From Sphingomonas sp. (GTDB taxonomy: Bacteria > Pseudomonadota > Alphaproteobacteria > Sphingomonadales > Sphingomonadaceae), in the NCBI GenBank assembly GCA_013361785.1, contig JABFXK010000019.1, positions 1 through 41,651 on the forward strand: DNA of 41,651 nt. Direction: 5' to 3'. The notes beneath the pieces are model-generated. The model was not told the origin of the DNA. It saw only the letters and a list, made by a program, of their open reading frames with translations, and searched no databases. Each line of letters begins with the position of its first letter. The stretch's first letter is position 1. Below, piece by piece: positions 10,830-20,124 of this stretch. The position numbers were made by a program, and so were the translations under genes.

Positions 10830-12892
10830 TCAACCTCGCTCGCCGTGTCCCGCCTGCACCTGAGCCGCCGGTACGGCATCGGGAACGGGTGAGCCCTGCC
10901 CCATCCACTGCCGCTCCCAGTTGAACACCTCATGGTACCACTGGACCGAGTTCTTCGGCTTCAGCACCCAGTGGTTCTCGTCAGGGAAGATCAGCAGCCG
11001 CGACGGGATATTGCGGCGCTGGAGCGCGGTGAAGGCGGCGATCCCCTGCGTATAGGGGATGCGGAAGTCATGCTCGCTCGTGATGACCAGCTGGGGCGTG
11101 CGCCAATTCGTCACGAAGTTGACCGGGTTCCATTTCTCGAACTCGCCCGGCGCCTCGTAATAAGGATGCCCGCCATGCTCCCATTCGTCGAACCATAGCT
11201 CTTCGCTTTCGTAGGCCATCGCGCGGGCATCGAACACGCCGTCGTGCTGGACGATGCACCTGAACCGGTCATCATATAGCCGCCGTAGGAGCCGCCGAGC
11301 GCGCAGGCATTGTTCGCCTGGAGCTGCGGGTCGTGCGCCGTCGCGTAAGCCAACCCGAGCTTGAGGTCGGTGAGCGGCCAGCCGCCCCAATTCTGGTGGA
11401 TCGCGTCCTGGAAGGCCTGGCCGTAGCCGGTGCTGCCGTGGAAATCGACGCTGACGGCCGCATAGCCGGGCGCGGTGAACAGCCGCGGGTTCCAGCGGTA
11501 GGACCAGCTGTCGTTGAAGCTGCCCTGCGGCCCGCCGTGAACCAGGAAGGAGATCGGCAGCGGCGCGGTGGCGGCCGCCGGCTTCAGCGTCCAGCCCCAG
11601 ACCGTGTCGTTGTTGGCGCCGTTGAAGTTGAACTTGGTGAACGCGACCGGGTCGAGCTCGGCCAGAAGCGCCCCGTTGAGGTTCGTGAGTTGGGTCACCC
11701 GACCGCCGTCGATCCGGTAAATGTCGTCGGGCGCACGGATGCTGTTCATCGTCGCAATCACCGACCCGCCCGGCAGCACGTGGATATTGCCGAAGTTGCC
11801 GTCCCCGGTGAGGCGCGTCACCTGGCCGCTGGCCGCATCGACGCGGAAAACCGGGTTTTCCAGCGTATCCTCGGCGGTGACGAGCAGGCTGCGGCCGTCC
11901 GGCGCCCATTCGATCGATCCGATCGAACGGTCCCACCCTTCTGTCAGCGCGCGCACTCGCCCCGACGCGAGATCGCGGAGCATCAACACCTGCCGGTCGG
12001 ATTCGTAGCCCGGCCGCTTCATCGCCACATAAGCGAGCGTACGGCCGTCGGGCGAGACGGTCGGCAGCGTGTCGGTCGCCTTGTTGGCGGCGGTGAGGTT
12101 CACCGGCTCCCTGGTTCCGCTTTCCGAAACTTCGAAAATGTCGAGGTTGGTCGACAGCGGCTCGATTCTGCCGGCCTCGCGCATCGCGAAGAACAGCGTC
12201 CGCCCGTCAGGCGAGAAGCTCAGCTCTTCCCCTCCGCCGAACGGCTTCGAAGGCGCGTCGCCGACGAGGTTGCCTGTGAGCGGAAGGCCCGGGCCGGCAA
12301 GCTTGCCGCCTTGCACCGTGAAACCGAACAGCCGCGATTTGACACCGGGCACTTCCCACGTGTCCCAGTGCCGAACGAACAGTTGGTCATAGGTGCGGCC
12401 GGAGCCGATCGCCTTTGCCGGGGCTATGCTCGCGCAGTTGAGGTCAGGACAGCGCAGATCACGGTCGGCCCATACCACGACGCGATCCCCGCTCGGGGCG
12501 ACTTTGAAGCCGCCGATATCGCCCTTGAACGCGCTGACCTGAACCGGAGCGGCGCCGAGGCGCATCCGGAACAGCTGGTCCTGGTCGCCGACCGGCATCA
12601 GGAACCACAGCGACCCGTCCGAACCGAATGCCGCGTCGTGACCCTTTTGGGCGCCGGTGATCGGCCTTGGCTGTGCCCCGGCTTTGGTCAAGTCGAGCAG
12701 CTCGAGCGTGTTGACCCGCTTGTTCTTGCTCCAGTCGGTGCTGGAGACGGTGAACACGGCCCAGTGTCCGTCCGGCGAGACGTCGGGCGAGCCGAGACGG
12801 TGCAGCGACTGGAGATCGATGGCAGTCATCGGACGCGCAGCGGCGGGTGAGGCAATGATTGCGGCGGCGAGGAGAAGCGGGGCTTTGGTCAT
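10830..12892 (-). pseudogene. S9 family peptidase (prolyl oligopeptidase/acylaminoacyl-peptidase-like), disrupted by out-of-frame deletion at about 11263-11270
   Basis: N-terminal signal peptide and propeller-like repeats plus GGSYGGYMM in one frame; FRCIVQHDGVFDARAMAYESEELWFDEW...ENHWV in the next frame. Confidence 0.85.
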
Positions 12893-12929
12893 GACGCAGG
12901 CGTAGCAAAGCCACCGCGCGTCGCAAAGA

Positions 12930-13355
12930 TTAGAGCGGCCGGCCCGTGATCCGAGTGATCTCGCGCTTCACATGATCCTCGACCATCTGCGGCAGGTGCT
13001 CGTCGAGCCAGCTCTTGAGCATCGGCCGGAGCATTTCGCGGACCATGTCCTCGAGCGGGTTCGTGGGCGGCGCGGCGGGAATGCTGGCGGCGATGGTCTG
13101 CAGCTCCTCCAGCGCATGGCGACTCTGCCCGGCGACCTCCTCGTCAATCAGCGGCGGCCCCAGATCGACTGGAGGGGCCAGCGGCTCATTGAGCTCGAGG
13201 ACATCCTCGTCCGCGCTCGATTCCTCGGGAAGCGGCTCGTCCTCAATGCTGTCCACCGGCAAGGCGGCCGCGCGCAACTCCTTCTCCTCGGCGATCACTT
13301 TCTTGATCGAGGCGAGGATGTCTTCCATCGAAGGTTCGCGGCCGGGCGACTGCAT
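12930..13355 (-). CDS. DUF2497 / PopZ-family polar organizing protein-like
   Basis: N-terminal PSMEDILASIKKVIAEE and C-terminal LRPMLKSWLDEHLPQMVEDHVKREI typical of DUF2497/PopZ. Confidence 0.88.
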   Translation of the reverse strand: MQSPGREPSMEDILASIKKVIAEEKELRAAALPVDSIEDEPLPEESSADEDVLELNEPLAPPVDLGPPLIDEEVAGQSRHALEELQTIAASIPAAPPTNPLEDMVREMLRPMLKSWLDEHLPQMVEDHVKREITRITGRPL

Positions 13356-13413
13356 AAAGCGACGATAGCTTCAATGCCGCCGCGGAGTCACGCGCGACGT
13401 GGCGATTGCGAGC

Positions 13414-14964
13414 TCAATGGCCCGGTTGCGAGCTCGTCGACGCTGGCGGCGGAGGAATGCCCGGGCCCGTTGGCACGGGTGTCACTACGGTGGAGGCGGG
13501 AGGCGCCGGATTATCGAGCGCCGGGATAATCTGCGGGACGACGACCGGGTTGGCGGGCATCTCCTGCGGGCTCACCGTCCTCGTCGCGCCAGGCACATGC
13601 GCCGGATCGGTCACCCAATCATTCCAGTTATTGGCCACGCGCCGGTAATTGCCGAGCGGATCGTAGAGCGGACCGCCGTCGAGGCCGAGGTCCTGCGCCT
13701 GCGCCTGGCCCATGGCATTGAGGAGCTGGAAGCCGGCGACATAGGCATTGCGCTTGGCGGTCACCAGCGCGACCTGGGAGTTCAACAGGTCCTGCTCGGC
13801 GTTCAGCACTTCGATGATCGTTCGCGTGCCGACGCTCTGCTCGGCCCGGTTGCCCTCGAGCGCGAGCTCGTTGGCCTGGACGGCGACGGTCTGCGCCTGG
13901 ATCGCCTGCTGCGCCGCTTCATAATTGAAGAAGGCCGCGCGCGTCTGCTGGACGACCGCGCGCTCTGTGCCGACGACCTGCTCGCGCAGCTGCCCCTGCT
14001 GGGCCTGCGCCTGGCGGATCCGAGCAGCGGGGAGACCGCCCTGGAAGATCGGAATCGAAGCGCCGAGGCCGACCGAAGTCTGCGTTCCCGTGTTCGGAAA
14101 ACCCGCCGGAGCATTGCCGGCGAGGTTCGCCGCGTAACTGCCGTTGGCCTGCGCCGACAGCGTCGGCAGGCGGCTCGCCTTCACAACATTGACATCGTAA
14201 CCCGCGGCGATCTCCTGGCGATTGATCGCGACTAGGTCGGGATTGTCGGCAAGCGCGATCCGCACGGCTTCGTCGGCGGTCGCTGGAAGCGGCGGAAGCG
14301 GCGGCGGGAGCGCGAGATCGCCCGGCGGATGACCAATCACCTGGCGGTAGGTTGCCTCGCTCGCCGCCGCATTGCCCTGCGCCGTCGCGAGCTGGGCAAA
14401 GCCGAGCTGGAGCCGAGCCTCAGACTGCGCGACGTCGGTGCGAGTCAGGTCGCCGATCTGGTAACGATCGCGCGTCGCGTCGAGGTTGGTCTGGAGCACC
14501 TTTACGTTGTTCTGATTCAGCTCGACGATGGCTCGGTCGCGGATCACATCCATGTAGGCCGACACCGCGTTGGTGAAGACGTCGCCTTCGACGGCGCTGA
14601 GCGTCGCCCGTCCGGCTTCGACCCTCGTTTCGGCAGCGCGGACCTCGTTCCTAACGCGGCCGCCGTTGAATAAAGGGTAGCTGACCGTCACCCCAGCCGT
14701 CAGAGACGGTCCCTTGCCGCCGGTCGAGAGGACGCCGGTCTGGCTGATGTCGCGGTTGAGCCCGACCGTTCCGCTCACCTGCGGGCGGCCGGCCGCTTTC
14801 GCGATCGCGACGGTCGCGTCGGTCGCTTCGAGAGTCTGCCGCTGGGCGGTCAGCGTTGGGTTGGTCTGATAGGCCGAGACGAGCGCTTCGCGCAGCGTGT
14901 CGGCGCCGGCCGCGCCAGCCATCAAGGCGGCGATCAGCGAACCGGTAAGAAGCTTGCGAACCAC
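13414..14964 (-). CDS. tolC: TolC family outer membrane efflux protein
   Basis: TLREALVSAYQTNPTL, repeated OEP-type helical domains, EGNRAEQSVGTRTIIEVLNAEQDLLNSQ; GTG start at VRKLLTGSLIAALMAGAAGA. Confidence 0.92.
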   Translation of the reverse strand: MVRKLLTGSLIAALMAGAAGADTLREALVSAYQTNPTLTAQRQTLEATDATVAIAKAAGRPQVSGTVGLNRDISQTGVLSTGGKGPSLTAGVTVSYPLFNGGRVRNEVRAAETRVEAGRATLSAVEGDVFTNAVSAYMDVIRDRAIVELNQNNVKVLQTNLDATRDRYQIGDLTRTDVAQSEARLQLGFAQLATAQGNAAASEATYRQVIGHPPGDLALPPPLPPLPATADEAVRIALADNPDLVAINRQEIAAGYDVNVVKASRLPTLSAQANGSYAANLAGNAPAGFPNTGTQTSVGLGASIPIFQGGLPAARIRQAQAQQGQLREQVVGTERAVVQQTRAAFFNYEAAQQAIQAQTVAVQANELALEGNRAEQSVGTRTIIEVLNAEQDLLNSQVALVTAKRNAYVAGFQLLNAMGQAQAQDLGLDGGPLYDPLGNYRRVANNWNDWVTDPAHVPGATRTVSPQEMPANPVVVPQIIPALDNPAPPASTVVTPVPTGPGIPPPPASTSSQPGH

Positions 14965-14980
14965 TCTGGAAGAACCCTCT

Positions 14981-15631
14981 TTAGAAAGTGAAAGCCTTCG
15001 GGCGAACGAAACCGGGAAGCACCGGAACGCCCGCATCGCTCAGTGACAAATAGCCGAATGCCCCGCCGGCCTTTCGGCCAACAATCAGGCGCGTGATTCC
15101 GCGGTCGACGAGAGCCGTGCCCAGTCGGCCGCCGTTGGCGAGCTGATCGACGATCGCGTCGGGAATATATTCGACCGCTCCATCGATCAGGATCTGATCA
15201 TAGGGCGCGGCCTTGTCGAAGCCGGCCTCGAGCATCCCCTCGACAACCTCGACGGCGTTCTCGCGCGCCGCTGCCGCAAGCTCGGGCGAGCTCTCGAGCG
15301 CGGTCACCACCAGGCCCATCGCCCCGAGGACGGCGGCCGAATAGCCGGTGCCCGCGCCGACAACGAGCGCTCGCTCGCCCCGCACGGGCATCATCTGCAT
15401 CAGGAGCGACCCAAGCACCGCCGGCGCGGGCAAGAAGCGCCTATCGCCCATCGACACCGCGCGATCGACATAAGCGAGCGGGCGGGTCTGGGGCGGCAGG
15501 AACTTCTCGCGCGGAACGCTGCCCATTGCGTCGAGCACCGCCGGGTCGCTCACGCCCTGAGGCCGAAGCTGATTCTCGACCATGGCCGCGCGCGCAGCAG
15601 CAAAATCGGGGATCGCACTGTGAGCGGTCAT
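14981..15631 (-). CDS. Protein-L-isoaspartate O-methyltransferase family protein
   Basis: MVENQLRPQGVSDPAVLDAM...VPREKFLP...LVVGAGTGYSAAVL SAM-binding motif. Confidence 0.9.
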   Translation of the reverse strand: MTAHSAIPDFAAARAAMVENQLRPQGVSDPAVLDAMGSVPREKFLPPQTRPLAYVDRAVSMGDRRFLPAPAVLGSLLMQMMPVRGERALVVGAGTGYSAAVLGAMGLVVTALESSPELAAAARENAVEVVEGMLEAGFDKAAPYDQILIDGAVEYIPDAIVDQLANGGRLGTALVDRGITRLIVGRKAGGAFGYLSLSDAGVPVLPGFVRPKAFTF

Positions 15632-15764
15632 AGCTGTTATATGCCGATAATACAGTTAAAGTTCAAGTTTGTCCTCGGTCACGCCACGAACGCAACCGGG
15701 TGGACGCTCATATCGGCAGCTTGTGGCAAGGCCAACCGCCATTCATCGAAAGACGAGCAGCAGA

Positions 15765-16238
15765 TCAGTTGCGCTGCCGCCTCGGGCGCCGTCGCGGCCT
15801 TGAGCCCTTGCCGCGCAGCAGATGGATGACAAGCACCAGCGGAACCGCAATGCCGGCGAGCCAGTGCACCAGGCTGAACCATGAGCGAAGCGCATCGGCG
15901 GTCGAATAATAGAGCGCGAGCCCGGTCGCGGCGAGGAACAGGCTCACTCCGACCAGCAGCAGTCCGCTCGGCCGGTTTCGGTGAGAACTCCACCCGAGGC
16001 GCATGTGCACCGGCGTCAGCATCGCAGCGACGATGACGAACGCGTACGCGACAATCCCGTGAAGCATCAAAAGCCATGGAAGCGCAGGATTGGGTTCCGG
16101 GCCGAATTCGCCCTGTACCTTGGCAAAGCGATCGAGCAGCAGCCATGCGACGCCGGTGAGCAACAGGACGGCGGTGGTCAGATAGATCAGCCACTCGTGC
16201 CAGCCGGGCAACTTGAGATTGAAGCTCGGCCGTTTCAT
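15765..16238 (-). CDS. Small 4-TM b-type-cytochrome-like membrane protein (DUF4405/cytochrome b561-like)
   Basis: Four hydrophobic segments with His residues in or next to membrane spans (WHEW, LHG, PVHM, LVHW, VIHLL); ATGA overlap with apbE. Confidence 0.65.
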   Translation of the reverse strand: MKRPSFNLKLPGWHEWLIYLTTAVLLLTGVAWLLLDRFAKVQGEFGPEPNPALPWLLMLHGIVAYAFVIVAAMLTPVHMRLGWSSHRNRPSGLLLVGVSLFLAATGLALYYSTADALRSWFSLVHWLAGIAVPLVLVIHLLRGKGSRPRRRPRRQRN

Positions 16239-17044
16239 GCGGCGAGGCGCTCAATCGTTTCGATCGAGCCTGACCGCGTAATGACCAGACCGTCGCCACC
16301 AACCAGCGACAGGCAGTGCGAGGCGCGGTCGCTGCGCGAAATCAGCACCTTCACCAGCGCATCGGCGTCGATGCAGGTTGGCGCGCGGACGCTCGCCGAC
16401 AGGTAGGTTGCATCGCGGTCAGGTAAATGGCTGCCCGTGCCGTCGGGCAGAAGCCCGCTGGTGGCGACCGCATCGTCGCGGACGATGAGCTCGACGATCT
16501 CGCGGCGGGTGTGTCCATGCGGGATCGCCGCGCGCCATTCCCGTCCGAAGCCCGCGAGATCGCCGCCGGCGTTGATGAGGCCGTAGTCGGCCCCGCAAGA
16601 GCGAAGTGCCTCGACGGCTCGATCGACCGCAAAGCCCTTCGCAATCCCGCCAACATCGACACACGCGGCCTTGGCCAGCCGCACCGTATTGCCGTCGAGC
16701 TGAAGCTCCGCCCAATTGCCTGCCTGCGCCTCCGGCTGATCGGCAGGGCGGGGGAGATAGCCGCCCGCCAAAGCCAGCTTCCCGGCACGAACGACATCGA
16801 ATGCGCCGTCGCTCTGCTGCGACCAGAATTGCGCGCGCCGGAGCACGGCGACGGTCCAGTCGTCCACTTCGACGCTCACTCGATGCGCAAACCGGTTGAT
16901 CCGCGAAACGTCGCTCTCGGGCTCATGTGCGCTCATCAGCCGATGAACCCGCTCGACAGCGGCGTATGCCCTCTCGATCGCAGCTTCGCCGCCCGCCGAG
17001 ATCTCGACGAACGTGCCGAGCAGCGGACGGCAGCGGCTAAGCAT
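16235..17044 (-). CDS. apbE: FAD:protein FMN transferase (ApbE)
   Basis: RPLLGTFVEI, ACVDVGGIAKGFAVDRA, INAGGDL motifs. Confidence 0.92.
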   Translation of the reverse strand: MLSRCRPLLGTFVEISAGGEAAIERAYAAVERVHRLMSAHEPESDVSRINRFAHRVSVEVDDWTVAVLRRAQFWSQQSDGAFDVVRAGKLALAGGYLPRPADQPEAQAGNWAELQLDGNTVRLAKAACVDVGGIAKGFAVDRAVEALRSCGADYGLINAGGDLAGFGREWRAAIPHGHTRREIVELIVRDDAVATSGLLPDGTGSHLPDRDATYLSASVRAPTCIDADALVKVLISRSDRASHCLSLVGGDGLVITRSGSIETIERLAA

Positions 17045-17588
17045 TCCTGAGCAGCAGCTGATAGGTCGCGAGCAGGCGCCGGATTCCGTCGGTCACGTGA
17101 CGGCTCGAGAGCGTCGCGCCCGAAATGTTCTTGATGTCCTTGCCGAGCTGCAACGCGGCGCCGAAGCGCTTGCCGACGAACTGCTGGCGCCACGCCGCAT
17201 TGCGGATCTCGCCCCCGTAAGTCTCGCGATATTCCAGAATCTCGACGCGCTTCACCGCGCCGTCCGGAGTGAGCGCGACCGCATAGGTGATGTAGTCATG
17301 CTTCCCGACCACTCGGTCGACGATGAACCACCCGGCGCGGACGTTTCCCTGGCGCGCGTCCCAGACGTGGAGGACATTGTCGAAGCTGCCGACATGCGAC
17401 GCGCTGGCGATCGCCTTGCGCTGGGCGGGCGTTAACACGAGTTCGTGGGCGACGAAGCGCGAACCTGGGAACATCGCCTGCTGCGCCTGCTCGACCGACA
17501 TATAGACGGTGGCAAGAACGGACGCGGGGACGACCGCGGCGGCAGCCCCCGGAATGACAATGAACCAGCTCCGACCTGCTCTACTCAT
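17037..17588 (-). CDS. FMN-binding domain protein, membrane-anchored or exported, with ApbE-type flavinylation motif SGAT (Thr159, codon 17112-17114)
   Basis: N-terminal hydrophobic segment; DIKNISGATLSSRHVTDGIRRLL matches the flavinylation motif context; next to apbE. Confidence 0.88.
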   Translation of the reverse strand: MSRAGRSWFIVIPGAAAAVVPASVLATVYMSVEQAQQAMFPGSRFVAHELVLTPAQRKAIASASHVGSFDNVLHVWDARQGNVRAGWFIVDRVVGKHDYITYAVALTPDGAVKRVEILEYRETYGGEIRNAAWRQQFVGKRFGAALQLGKDIKNISGATLSSRHVTDGIRRLLATYQLLLRNA

Positions 17589-18457
17589 CAGAATTCGTAC
17601 CCAAAAATGACCCTGAACTCACGCTTTTCGAATTCGTCGAGAGCACGGCCCCCGCGCGGGCTCGGAGAGCCGAACAGCTGCGGCTGATAGCTCGCCGTCA
17701 CCCACCATTTCTTTGCCGCATAGTGGATCGTCGGACCGCCGAACACGGCATAGGTCTCGCGGTGCAAGCCATGCGTGAAGTCGGGATAGACGCTGGAGTA
17801 GCGCCCCTCGAGTCCTGCGAACCAGCCGGGAGCGACCCGGTATGCGACGCCGGTCGTCACGTGCAGCTTGAGTTCTTTCTCCCACTCGCTCTCGCGCGCG
17901 CCGGTCTCCTCGTCGATCTCTTTTTCGTGTTCCCACTCCGGCTCGAACACGAAGTTCGTCGCCCAGATGAGGCGGTCGTCGAGGAAGTTCTTCTGGAGGA
18001 TCGCTTTCAGTTCGAGCTCATATTCGGTGCCCTTCTCCCCTTCAACGCTGTGGATTCGCGACCAGGCCGGCTCGGCGTAAAGCGTCAGTCCGACGCCGTC
18101 TTTGTACGGGCTGAGGACATTATATTTGATCTCCGAGGAAAGCCCCTGAAGCGCGAAGTTGCGGTGGACGTCCTCGAAGTCGGGCTCGAGACCGCGGATG
18201 TGGTGGCTGCCAAGGTTGAGATAGCCGGATAGCGTCAGCCGGTCCGTGAAACCGTGCTCGATCTCGATCCGGTAATCCTGGGCATCATAATGCCCCGTCT
18301 CCTTGCCTCGGCGGTCGGTCGCCCACAGCTCGATCTCGGTCTCGCCCTTCGGCATCGGCTCGGCTGAGTAGGTGTAGCCGAAATAGCGCTCGTCCGCCTG
18401 CGCCGGAGCCGACGCAAGAGCTGCCACGCCGAACGCGAAGACCCATATATTCCTCAC
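17588..18457 (-). CDS. Outer-membrane beta-barrel-like protein (resembles DUF6662 proteins)
   Basis: Signal peptide MRNIWVFAFGVAALASAPAQA; alternating beta-strand pattern; C-terminal aromatic (IFGYEF); GTG start; TGATG junction with the FMN-binding gene. Confidence 0.65.
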   Translation of the reverse strand: MRNIWVFAFGVAALASAPAQADERYFGYTYSAEPMPKGETEIELWATDRRGKETGHYDAQDYRIEIEHGFTDRLTLSGYLNLGSHHIRGLEPDFEDVHRNFALQGLSSEIKYNVLSPYKDGVGLTLYAEPAWSRIHSVEGEKGTEYELELKAILQKNFLDDRLIWATNFVFEPEWEHEKEIDEETGARESEWEKELKLHVTTGVAYRVAPGWFAGLEGRYSSVYPDFTHGLHRETYAVFGGPTIHYAAKKWWVTASYQPQLFGSPSPRGGRALDEFEKREFRVIFGYEF

Positions 18458-18495
18458 CAGTGAACCCCTTTTCTTCTGAACTGTTCTGGTCTGCT

Positions 18496-18519
18496 AATGC
18501 GAGTAATTTGCAATTGCAA
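18496..18519 (-). promoter_or_regulatory. Palindromic element AATGCGAGTAATTTGCAATTGCAA (Fur-like TGCGAGT-A-ATTTGCA plus perfect palindrome TTGCAATTGCAA)
   Basis: Direct inverted repeats, about 40-60 nt upstream of the 18457 start of the flavinylation operon. Confidence 0.4.
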
Positions 18520-18592
18520 CATGAGTACACGCCCGCGGATGCCGGCATTCGGCTTGACCGCGGGGCCAAGCTCGCCGAAAGGCGGCGCACCA

Positions 18593-18666
18593 GGCCCGAT
18601 GGCGGAGTGGTTACGCAGAGGACTGCAAATCCTTGCACGCCGGTTCGATTCCGGCTCGGGCCTCCA
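18593..18666 (+). tRNA. tRNA-Cys (anticodon GCA)
   Basis: 74-nt cloverleaf GGCCCGA...GAGGA-CTGCAAA-TCCTT...GGTTCGATTCC...TCGGGCC-T-CCA. Confidence 0.95.
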
Positions 18667-18713
18667 CTTTCGCTCGCAGACGAAACCCTCTGCTCTCAGG
18701 CGTAAAGGCGGCG

Positions 18714-20114
18714 ATGACCGATAGTCCTCTTGCGAAGCCCGTCGGGTCGGTGCTCGACCTGATCGGCTCGACGCCGATGGTCGAGCTCAAGCATCTCGAC
18801 ACCGGCCCCTGCCGTCTGTTCATCAAGCTCGAAAGCCAGAACCCCGGCGGGTCGATCAAGGACCGCATTGCCTTGTCGATGATCGACGCGGCCGAGCAGG
18901 ACGGCACACTGAAACCGGGCGGGACGATCATCGAGGCGACCGCCGGCAACACCGGCCTCGCGCTGGCGCTCGTCGGCGTCCTGAAAGGCTACCGGATCAT
19001 CCTGGTCGTGCCGGACAAGATGGCGCGGGAGAAGGTCCAGCACCTGCGTGCGCTCGGCGCGGACGTGCGCATCACCCGCTCGGACGTCGGGAAGGGCGAC
19101 CCCGAATATTATCAGGACGTCGCGGAAAGAATCGCGCGGGAGACCGGTGCCTACTTCGTCAACCAGTTCGGAAACCCCAACAATCCGCTCGCCCATTATC
19201 GCACGACGGCACCCGAGATTTTCGAGCAGATGCACGGGGACGTCGATGCGATCGTCGTCGGCGTCGGCTCGGGCGGCACGCTGTCCGGCATCGGCCGCTA
19301 CTTCGCCCAACATTCGCCCAAGACCCGGATGGTGCTCGCCGATCCCGTCGGGTCGATCCTTGCGCATTATGTGAAGACCGGCGAACTGGCCGAAGCGGGG
19401 TCGTGGAATGTCGAGGGGATCGGCGAGGACTTCATTCCCGACAATGCCGACCTCGCTCTCGTCAGCGAGGCCTATTACGTCTCCGACCGCGAGAGCATGG
19501 AGGCGGCGCGCGAGCTGCTGATGCGCGAGGGCATCCTCGCCGGCTCATCGACGGGCACGCTGTTAGCCGCGGCGCTGGGCTTCTGCCGCGAGCAGACCGA
19601 GCCGCTGCGCGTCGTCACTCTGGCCTGTGACACCGGCGCGAAATATCTGTCGAAAGTCTACAGCGATTCCTGGCTCGCGGAGCAGGGACTCGCCGATCGG
19701 CCGATCCATGGAGACCTCCGCGACCTCATCCCCCGCAAGCTGTCCGAAGGCAGCGTCGTTTCGATCAGCCCGTCGGACACTCTGCTGTCGGCTTACAACC
19801 GGATGCGGCAGGCGGACGTCTCGCAGCTCCCCGTGATCGACAACGGCCATCTCGTCGGAATCCTCGACGAAAGCGACATCCTGAAGGGTGTGGACAATGA
19901 GGAGCTGGCGCGCGAGGCCCGTTTCGGACAGCCGGTGGATTCGGTGATGACGACCCACCTCAAGACCCTGCAGGTGAGCGAGCCGATTGACTCGCTGCTG
20001 CCGATCTTCGAACGCGAGGAAGTGGCGCTGATCATGGACGGCAGCGAATTCGTCGGCGTGATCACCCGCGTCGATCTGATCAACTATCTGCGCCTGCACC
20101 CAAAGCCCGACTGA
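18714..20114 (+). CDS. Cystathionine beta-synthase (PLP domain plus two CBS repeats)
   Basis: LESQNPGGSIKDRIA PLP-Lys motif, TAGNTGLALA, GSGGTLSGIGRY; C-terminal CBS pair (LPVIDNGHLVGILDESDIL...FVGVITRVDLINYL). Confidence 0.93.
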   Translation: MTDSPLAKPVGSVLDLIGSTPMVELKHLDTGPCRLFIKLESQNPGGSIKDRIALSMIDAAEQDGTLKPGGTIIEATAGNTGLALALVGVLKGYRIILVVPDKMAREKVQHLRALGADVRITRSDVGKGDPEYYQDVAERIARETGAYFVNQFGNPNNPLAHYRTTAPEIFEQMHGDVDAIVVGVGSGGTLSGIGRYFAQHSPKTRMVLADPVGSILAHYVKTGELAEAGSWNVEGIGEDFIPDNADLALVSEAYYVSDRESMEAARELLMREGILAGSSTGTLLAAALGFCREQTEPLRVVTLACDTGAKYLSKVYSDSWLAEQGLADRPIHGDLRDLIPRKLSEGSVVSISPSDTLLSAYNRMRQADVSQLPVIDNGHLVGILDESDILKGVDNEELAREARFGQPVDSVMTTHLKTLQVSEPIDSLLPIFEREEVALIMDGSEFVGVITRVDLINYLRLHPKPD

Positions 20115-20124
20115 GGTCCCGACA

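Noticed and set aside
8750-10924. 724-aa plus-strand ORF antisense to valS
   Set aside because: Mirror ORF from GC-rich codon bias; Arg/Glu/Val/Leu-rich low-complexity translation, and valS on the other strand is unambiguous
11333-12850. 505-aa plus-strand ORF antisense to the S9 peptidase
   Set aside because: Shadow ORF; Arg-rich with no domain
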